In this document: positions 21,119 through 26,182 of the stretch, one piece after another | Layout of the letters: each line of letters starts with the position of its first letter | How positions within the stretch are numbered: position 1 is the stretch's first letter | From: Candidatus Woesearchaeota archaeon | Lineage (GTDB): Archaea > Nanobdellota > Nanobdellia > Woesearchaeales > GW2011-AR4 | DNA: 26,182 nt | Assembly (NCBI GenBank): GCA_013330825.1 | Contig: DUHN01000002.1 | Span: forward strand, 1 to 26,182 | Direction of reading: 5' to 3' | Notes under the pieces: model-generated | Database searches by the model: none | The model's input: the letters and a program-made list of their open reading frames with translations, nothing else | What the model was told of the DNA's origin: nothing | Made by a program: the position numbers and the translations under genes

Positions 21119-24100
21119 ATGGGTGCGGCAGCGCGAATGAACGGAAGAGAAGAACGGGGGAAAAAGAAAGCCGTGTACTTCACCGTCGACGCCCTCGTCG
21201 CCGCGTCCATCATCTTCCTCTCCCTCGTGCTCGTCACCTCGTTCCATCTTTCGGAGAGCGATAACGACGATTCCGCCATCGTGGCGAATGACATCGTGAG
21301 GGTATTCTCCATTGCCAAGGTGGGGGAAGTGCAGAGCGCGTACGTCCAGCAGCTCATCGCGAACGGCACCATCACGAAGGCCAACAACACCCTTTTCGAG
21401 CAGTTCGGGGAGTTCTGGGCAGCGGGGAAGGGGAGCCTCGCGCAGGAGTTCATCAGGAACCTGTCCGGAGACCTGCTTCCGGAGCGGTTCGGCATCACGG
21501 CGGCCATCGACGGGGAGGTGCTGTACGCCACCGACAGGAACATCACGTCCGCCCTCGCGTCATCGAAGAGCATCATCTCCGGCATCGCAAAGGACAAGCC
21601 CACCGACGGCTTCACGTCCAAGGCGTACCTGACAAGCATCGGGGAGAAGCAGACGTCCGCATTCGCGACGTTCGGCGGCTTCGTCGGGCAGGGAAACGTC
21701 ACCGTCCGCTTTGACGACATCCCCTCCGGGGCGTCGCTGAAGCAGATGTTCGTCGAGCTCGATGCCGCAGACAGCTTCTACATCTTCATCAACGGCGTGC
21801 AGTGCGGCTCCCTGTTCACCCCGCTGTCCGGAGAGTTGTCGGCAGACCGGTGGAACATCTCCTCCTGCACATCCTCCCTCGTGCCGGGGCAGAAGAACAC
21901 CATCAGCGTGAAGTTCCAGGGTTTGCTGCAAAATGCGTACGTCGGCGGCGGCCTTGCGGAGGCCGTCTATACCACCGATGCGCTCCAGGAGAACTCCACG
22001 GCAGGCATCAAGAAAGAATGGCTTCCCGAGATCCAGGGCATCGTGAACCTCTTTTCCTCGTTCTACATCCCCGGCACGCTCAACCATCTCACCATCCGCC
22101 TGCATTACGCCTCCAACCAAAGCTATGCGGGCTCAAACCTGTACCTCACCATCGGCAACCAGACCGTGCTGCGGGCCGTCAACGTGAGCGGGGACGGGAG
22201 CGTGACGATCAACGATTCCAACCTCACCATGCTCTCCTATCCTTCCCTCGGGGAGAAGACGCTTCCCTTCCGGCTGGGGTTCGAGAACATCAGCTACATC
22301 TCTTCCTCGACCGGGGACGCGGACGTCGCCCTCATCACTGATGTCTCCGGCAGCATGGCATGGCGCATGGACAGCACCAGCACGGGCACCAAGAGGAACT
22401 GCGATGATGCGCTGCTGAGCGACCCGAGCACGAGGAGGGTGAGCGTGGCGAAGTGCCTCGACAAGGACTTCGTGGCGAGCATCCTCAATACCTCCGGCAA
22501 CAAGGTCGGCCTTGTCGCGTTCGAAAGCTCCACGGAAAGCACGGTCTCTCCGACGACCAACACCACTACCCTCAATTCCACCATCGGGAACGGCAACCCG
22601 GAGACCGGCTACATCCCCTCAGGAGGGACGTGCATCTGCTGCGGCATCAATTCAGCGACAGGCACCCTCTCGCAGGCAATAAGCAACATCACCCTGATTG
22701 AAAAGGGGGCGACGTGGCTCTACACCAACAACAACCTGCTCTCTGCGCCGGGGCAGGACCCTTCCGGGAACAACTGGTATGATGTCACGTATAGCAACGA
22801 GTCCTCCTGGTCCTCCGGGGCGGCCGTGCTCGGAGCGACGAACGGCTATTCGTATTCGCCGAGCGTGAGCACGGAGATGGGGGCCAACCTCACAGGGGCG
22901 ACAGCGGCCGCGGACCTGTGGGAGCACGGCGGGGATACGCCAGGCCCGCCCAACGACTTTTCTTCCGGGATATTGAACAGCACCGCGAACACCTATGGCA
23001 TCTCCGGAGGGCACGACGGCTGGGACTGGGACACGAGGAACGGCACGGGACCCTTTGGTTCTGATGATGACATAGACTACAATGGCATCGTCAGCGGAAA
23101 GCTTGAGTTTGACAACGATTTTGGAGGGAGTGGGAACGCCTGTTCCAGCAGGGACTGCTCGGGAGCGTACGCCATCTCCATCAACGTGACCCCAGAGATG
23201 TACACAATAATCTCTTCAGGCGGAACCGCGAACCTGTCATTCGATTATGAATGGGATGACACAGGGAACTTTGAGTCCGGCGACGAAGTGTGGATAAAGG
23301 CGCGATGGACAAGCCCTACATCGGGGGCGCACGACCTGGGCACCAATGCCGACAGCGGCGATTCGGGGTCGGACTCCGATCTTGAGGTTGCGGCGGAAGA
23401 TGACCCGGACACCAATATGGACAGTTCCTACACTCAGGATGTGGGATCCTGGATTGAGGGCTCTGGCATCTATTATCTTGAGATGGGAGGAAAAATCCTG
23501 ACAAATTCCGTTGCCGAGGACGGCGCCTGGCGCTTCGACAATGTCCAGCTCATCTTCACCAATTCGTCGCAGGACAACTACTATCTCAGGAAGCATTTCA
23601 CCATCTCGGATTTGGGCACGGCCCAAAAGGGGGTGCTGAACGTCCTGTCGGATGACTATGCGGGGGTCTACCTCAACGGCAACCTCGTGGATGCGGACAC
23701 GCAGGCGCATGACGGGACAGAGTGGAACAGGAGGGGAAAAAGCGTCAGCGGCAGCCTCTTCAGGCAGGGGGACAACGTGGTGGCCGTCCGCCTTGTCAAC
23801 GGCAACAAGTCCGCGAAGTTCAACCTCAAGCTCATCGGCCTCAACGATTCGAGGGGCAAGGCCATGATGGTGATGAGCGACGGCGAGGCGACAACGGACA
23901 CCGGCTGCCCGCAAAGCGGGACGGTATCCGAGGAGGCGATAGAGGCCGCATGCGACGCGAGGGAAGGCTATGGCATCAGCGTCTATTCCGTCGCGTTCAG
24001 CGACGATGCGGACACGGCCACCATGCAGAAAATCGCAGGCTGCGGGGAGGGGCTGTCCGCGCAGAGCTCAGATGTCACGGAGCTGCAGAGCTTCTACCAG

Positions 24101-24898
24101 AGCGTCGCCACGTCCATCCTCGTCTCAAGCACCCATTCCGAGGTGGTCGACGTGATTGGAGGGGTGGGATCATCCACCCTCTACGGCGACTCGTACATAC
24201 TCATGAACTACACGCCAACGTCCGATCCCCTCCAATTCGACGAGCTTTCGCTGCTCTTCACCGAGCGCAACCTTCCCAACTGCACGGCAACGGTCTCCAT
24301 CCCCTCCGGGATAAGGGTGGTGGACGCGAAAATCACCTCCTACTCCTCGCAGCACTGGACAGACGGCCTGGATGCCAACGGCAACCAAGTCTATGCCCTT
24401 AGCGCGTACAGCGCGAACTACTCTTCGCTGGGAGACCCGTTCATCGTGGCGATCCCCCCCGGATTCCTCAGTTCTGGAAACAACACCCTTGTCATGCGGA
24501 CCGGCGATTCGCCGCAGAACAGCACGGGGTGCTCGCTCAACAACACGTTCATGTACACGGGGGCCGTGAAGGCCTCCGCCCCGTACAGCAACGTGGTGGA
24601 GAGCGCAGACGGATGCCTCTGGGTGATCGAGACCGTGGACGGATGGGTGCAGATCCCCGTGCCGAGCGGCTATTCCGGGGCCAACCGGTGCAGCTACAAC
24701 AGCACGGGAGCGAGCTACAGCCAGAACGACGGCATACAGTCGACCTCCTACCAGCTCTTCTCCAACCTCGATTTTGACCATGACGGGAAGCTGGACGTCA
24801 ACGTGCAGTCCCAGGGGCTCCAGATAGCGTCATCCAAGGTGTCGGAAGTGCCCTCGCTCTGGGGCCCTGCGATAGCGGAGATACGGGTATGGAACTGA
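21119..24898 (+). CDS. Large membrane-anchored von Willebrand factor A protein
   Basis: This 1259-residue protein starts MGAAARMNGREERGKKK with an N-terminal anchor at about 18-40 (AVYFTVDALVAASIIFL). The ATG at 21119 is one base after the previous stop; the longer frame would overlap that gene. A beta-sandwich, sugar-binding-like region lies at about 195-290. A VWA domain begins with the MIDAS motif DVSGS at about 408-412 and continues with PSGGTCICCGINSATGTL near 502. It resumes with MMVMSDGEAT near 918, IAGCGEGLSAQSSDVTEL, and ends near 1003. About 370 residues are inserted between its halves, including an Asp-rich stretch and a second jelly-roll-like module. I count 33 NxS/T sequons. It probably binds ligands or partners at the cell surface through a metal ion. 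Confidence 0.85.
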   Translation: MGAAARMNGREERGKKKAVYFTVDALVAASIIFLSLVLVTSFHLSESDNDDSAIVANDIVRVFSIAKVGEVQSAYVQQLIANGTITKANNTLFEQFGEFWAAGKGSLAQEFIRNLSGDLLPERFGITAAIDGEVLYATDRNITSALASSKSIISGIAKDKPTDGFTSKAYLTSIGEKQTSAFATFGGFVGQGNVTVRFDDIPSGASLKQMFVELDAADSFYIFINGVQCGSLFTPLSGELSADRWNISSCTSSLVPGQKNTISVKFQGLLQNAYVGGGLAEAVYTTDALQENSTAGIKKEWLPEIQGIVNLFSSFYIPGTLNHLTIRLHYASNQSYAGSNLYLTIGNQTVLRAVNVSGDGSVTINDSNLTMLSYPSLGEKTLPFRLGFENISYISSSTGDADVALITDVSGSMAWRMDSTSTGTKRNCDDALLSDPSTRRVSVAKCLDKDFVASILNTSGNKVGLVAFESSTESTVSPTTNTTTLNSTIGNGNPETGYIPSGGTCICCGINSATGTLSQAISNITLIEKGATWLYTNNNLLSAPGQDPSGNNWYDVTYSNESSWSSGAAVLGATNGYSYSPSVSTEMGANLTGATAAADLWEHGGDTPGPPNDFSSGILNSTANTYGISGGHDGWDWDTRNGTGPFGSDDDIDYNGIVSGKLEFDNDFGGSGNACSSRDCSGAYAISINVTPEMYTIISSGGTANLSFDYEWDDTGNFESGDEVWIKARWTSPTSGAHDLGTNADSGDSGSDSDLEVAAEDDPDTNMDSSYTQDVGSWIEGSGIYYLEMGGKILTNSVAEDGAWRFDNVQLIFTNSSQDNYYLRKHFTISDLGTAQKGVLNVLSDDYAGVYLNGNLVDADTQAHDGTEWNRRGKSVSGSLFRQGDNVVAVRLVNGNKSAKFNLKLIGLNDSRGKAMMVMSDGEATTDTGCPQSGTVSEEAIEAACDAREGYGISVYSVAFSDDADTATMQKIAGCGEGLSAQSSDVTELQSFYQSVATSILVSSTHSEVVDVIGGVGSSTLYGDSYILMNYTPTSDPLQFDELSLLFTERNLPNCTATVSIPSGIRVVDAKITSYSSQHWTDGLDANGNQVYALSAYSANYSSLGDPFIVAIPPGFLSSGNNTLVMRTGDSPQNSTGCSLNNTFMYTGAVKASAPYSNVVESADGCLWVIETVDGWVQIPVPSGYSGANRCSYNSTGASYSQNDGIQSTSYQLFSNLDFDHDGKLDVNVQSQGLQIASSKVSEVPSLWGPAIAEIRVWN

Positions 24899-24920
24899 TG
24901 AAGAAAAACCGCCAACAGGA

Positions 24921-25111
24921 GGGAGAACGCATGGGGCTGCGCCTTTTTCGCGAACGGTGCAAAGAGTCCGTCTTACAAAGCGGAAGGGGACGCCCCTGCA
25001 CGGGCGGAGTCCGGCACCCACTGCGTGGGCTATGGGGAGGCGCCGCTTCTTCAACAAAGGCGTCCAAGAGCGAGCCCGGCGCTTCCCCGAACGTGAGCGA
25101 AGCGTTCTCCC
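24921..25111. repeat. Dispersed palindromic element, copy D
   Basis: This element of about 191 bp has perfect 10-bp ends: gggagaacgc (24921-24930) and gcgttctccc (25102-25111). The terminal word matches copy A. Read on the minus strand, 24986-25029 carries ccacgcagtgg-g-tgccgga and gcaggggcgtcccc, both found in copy C. The plus-strand frame is open through it, so an automatic annotation may fuse it to the next protein as a false N-terminus of up to 79 residues. Confidence 0.78.
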
Positions 25112-25125
25112 AAGCGAAGCCATCA

Positions 25126-26061
25126 ATGCGTATAAGGTCAAAGAAAGGCTTCTTCTTCACCATGGTGGCCATCGCGCTCTCGATGGTGCTCATCCTCTCC
25201 TTCAGGGTCTATGACGTCCAGGAGCGCAACCAGAAGGATGAGGTCGTCACCGCGCGCATCCTGGCCCTGAACCATCTCGTGAAGGATGTGAAGGAGGACG
25301 TGCGGAAGGGGCTCTACATCACGTCCAAACGGGCGCTTCTGGGCATACAGGAGTACGTCGCCGAAGAGGGCGCGTTCCTCCCCAATGCCACGGCTTCCTT
25401 CAGGGAGGGGCTGCTGAACGGCACCATCCAGGGCATCGAGACAAACCTCACCGTGAACGCCACGTTTCCCGACTGGATGGCCAAGATACAGGAGCAGGCC
25501 GCGAAGGCGGACGTCGACCTCAACATCACCATCCTTTCCATCTCGCTTCAGCACGCCGGCCCGTGGGACGCCAATGTCACGGCCGTGATGGACATCAACG
25601 TCACGGACAGGAAAGGGACGGCTTCCTGGCAGCAGGAGCAGGAGGTGTCCGCCCTTGTCAGCATCATCGACCTCGAGGATCCCCTGTACGTGGTCAAGAC
25701 CGGGGGAAAGATCACCAACATCATACGGCACACCAACTACACCCCCTTCGTCCAGGGGAGCGACGTCACGAATCTCCTGCTGCACACCAACGATTCCCTG
25801 TACATCGCCTCCAATTACTCCCCCTCCTATGTCATGCGGCTTGAGGGGAACCTTTCCGCGTCCCCCGATGGCATCGAAAGCCTCGTCAACGTGGTCAAGC
25901 TCCAGATCAACAACGTGCAGACCTATGACCGGAGCGTGGCGGATGCCGTGTACTTCGGCACGGAGACCACGACCAACTACCGCATCAACAACACGCCCTC
26001 CTGGTTCAAGCTCGACGAGAGCAGGCTTGACCTGTACGGGGTCGCGGGGCTGACGACGTAG
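25126..26061 (+). CDS. Membrane-anchored, sequon-rich surface protein
   Basis: This 311-residue protein starts MRIRSKKGFFFTMVAIALSMV. The basic residues and hydrophobic helix at about 8-26 form an N-terminal anchor, a common design in DPANN surface clusters. Helical, charged residues about 30-75 follow (VVTARILALNHLVKDVKEDV), then a beta-rich ectodomain with 12 NxS/T sequons and no cysteine. The upstream in-frame ATGs (24889, 24931) would translate palindromic element D into basic low-complexity sequence and would bury the anchor, so 25126 is chosen. It is the last gene of the plus-strand surface cluster and converges on the YD-repeat gene across 11 bases. No function is recognised. Confidence 0.72.
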   Translation: MRIRSKKGFFFTMVAIALSMVLILSFRVYDVQERNQKDEVVTARILALNHLVKDVKEDVRKGLYITSKRALLGIQEYVAEEGAFLPNATASFREGLLNGTIQGIETNLTVNATFPDWMAKIQEQAAKADVDLNITILSISLQHAGPWDANVTAVMDINVTDRKGTASWQQEQEVSALVSIIDLEDPLYVVKTGGKITNIIRHTNYTPFVQGSDVTNLLLHTNDSLYIASNYSPSYVMRLEGNLSASPDGIESLVNVVKLQINNVQTYDRSVADAVYFGTETTTNYRINNTPSWFKLDESRLDLYGVAGLTT

Positions 26062-26072
26062 GGCTGCAAGGC

Positions 26073-26182
26073 TCAGGACGCATTGCGGATTCTTATCAGT
26101 TGATTAAATCCGTAGTACTCCCTTTGGAATCCGTCGCCTGAGACTAGGTTGCCGTTCTGGTCATAGACGAGGTTTTGCTCGT
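26073..26182 (-). CDS. YD/RHS-repeat protein, C-terminal fragment (continues past the window)
   Basis: The last 35 codons before a stop read, in part, NLVYDQNGNLVSGDGF and EYYGFNQLIRIRNAS. YDxxGNL...YxxFNQLxxIR is the tyrosine-aspartate (RHS) repeat, which builds the hollow beta shell of RHS and teneurin-like secreted proteins. The protein ends right after a repeat, with no RHS core signature or toxin domain visible, so this is either a repeat-only surface protein or a truncated one. Most of the gene is outside the window. Confidence 0.65.
   Translation of the reverse strand, partial: EQNLVYDQNGNLVSGDGFQREYYGFNQLIRIRNAS

Noticed and set aside
24889..25125. N-terminal extension of the surface protein at 25126 (79 further in-frame codons)
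   Set aside because: The extension is the translation of palindromic element D, is basic and low in hydrophobicity, and would bury the membrane anchor that begins right after the ATG at 25126.
1..26182. CRISPR arrays, transposases or integrases
   Set aside because: No regularly spaced direct repeats and no DDE, tyrosine or serine recombinase motifs were seen. The repeated elements carry no protein.

Overview
The window reads as chromosome of a GC-rich archaeon, most likely of the DPANN group (a Diapherotrites-, Woesearchaeota- or Micrarchaeota-like lineage; the phylum is not decidable by eye). The grounds are archaeal/eukaryal-type genes (S27e, aIF2-alpha, Nop10, PAC2, archaeal S12 and S7), archaeal TATA boxes about 26-31 bases before many start codons (leaderless mRNAs), class III (QxSxExxxL) pilin signals, and small membrane proteins with N-termini such as KKSQVTLFI, RAQVSMEYLL and GKGGQAWYLDL that are common in DPANN genomes.

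Layout. 71-4396: a coiled-coil protein, then convergently a divergent phosphoglycerate kinase and a TPR protein with a degenerate nuclease-like end. 4576-11331: a small secreted protein facing a two-gene unit for a membrane protein with a cadherin-like domain and a 1664-residue secreted protein with a peptidoglycan-binding-type domain. 11648-13081: a small membrane protein, then S7 and S12. 13082-13487: a gene-free stretch with a chain of RNA-like hairpins in front of a HEPN-domain gene (13488-14024). 14143-15213: a class I/II aminotransferase. 15229-17308: the conserved archaeal cluster S27e - aIF2-alpha - Nop10 - PAC2, all on the minus strand. 17565-19629: an Lrp/AsnC regulator divergent from adenosylhomocysteinase across a very AT-rich gap. 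19725-26061: a plus-strand cell-surface cluster (two class III pilins, two membrane-anchored proteins and a large von Willebrand A protein). 26073 to the right edge: the C-terminus of a YD/RHS-repeat protein on the minus strand.

The least explained signal is a family of dispersed, imperfectly palindromic, non-coding elements of roughly 145-205 bp (3025-3227, 16042-16185, 17380-17530, 24921-25111, and a weaker one at about 11395-11590). They share sequence words and have inverted-repeat arms. They sit only in gaps between genes read in the same direction, and the four clear copies have the same orientation relative to the flanking genes. Other points of interest are the structured RNA candidate before the HEPN gene, the giant secreted protein without a single N-glycosylation sequon next to surface proteins full of them, a VWA domain split by a large insertion, and a phosphoglycerate kinase with changed active-site positions.
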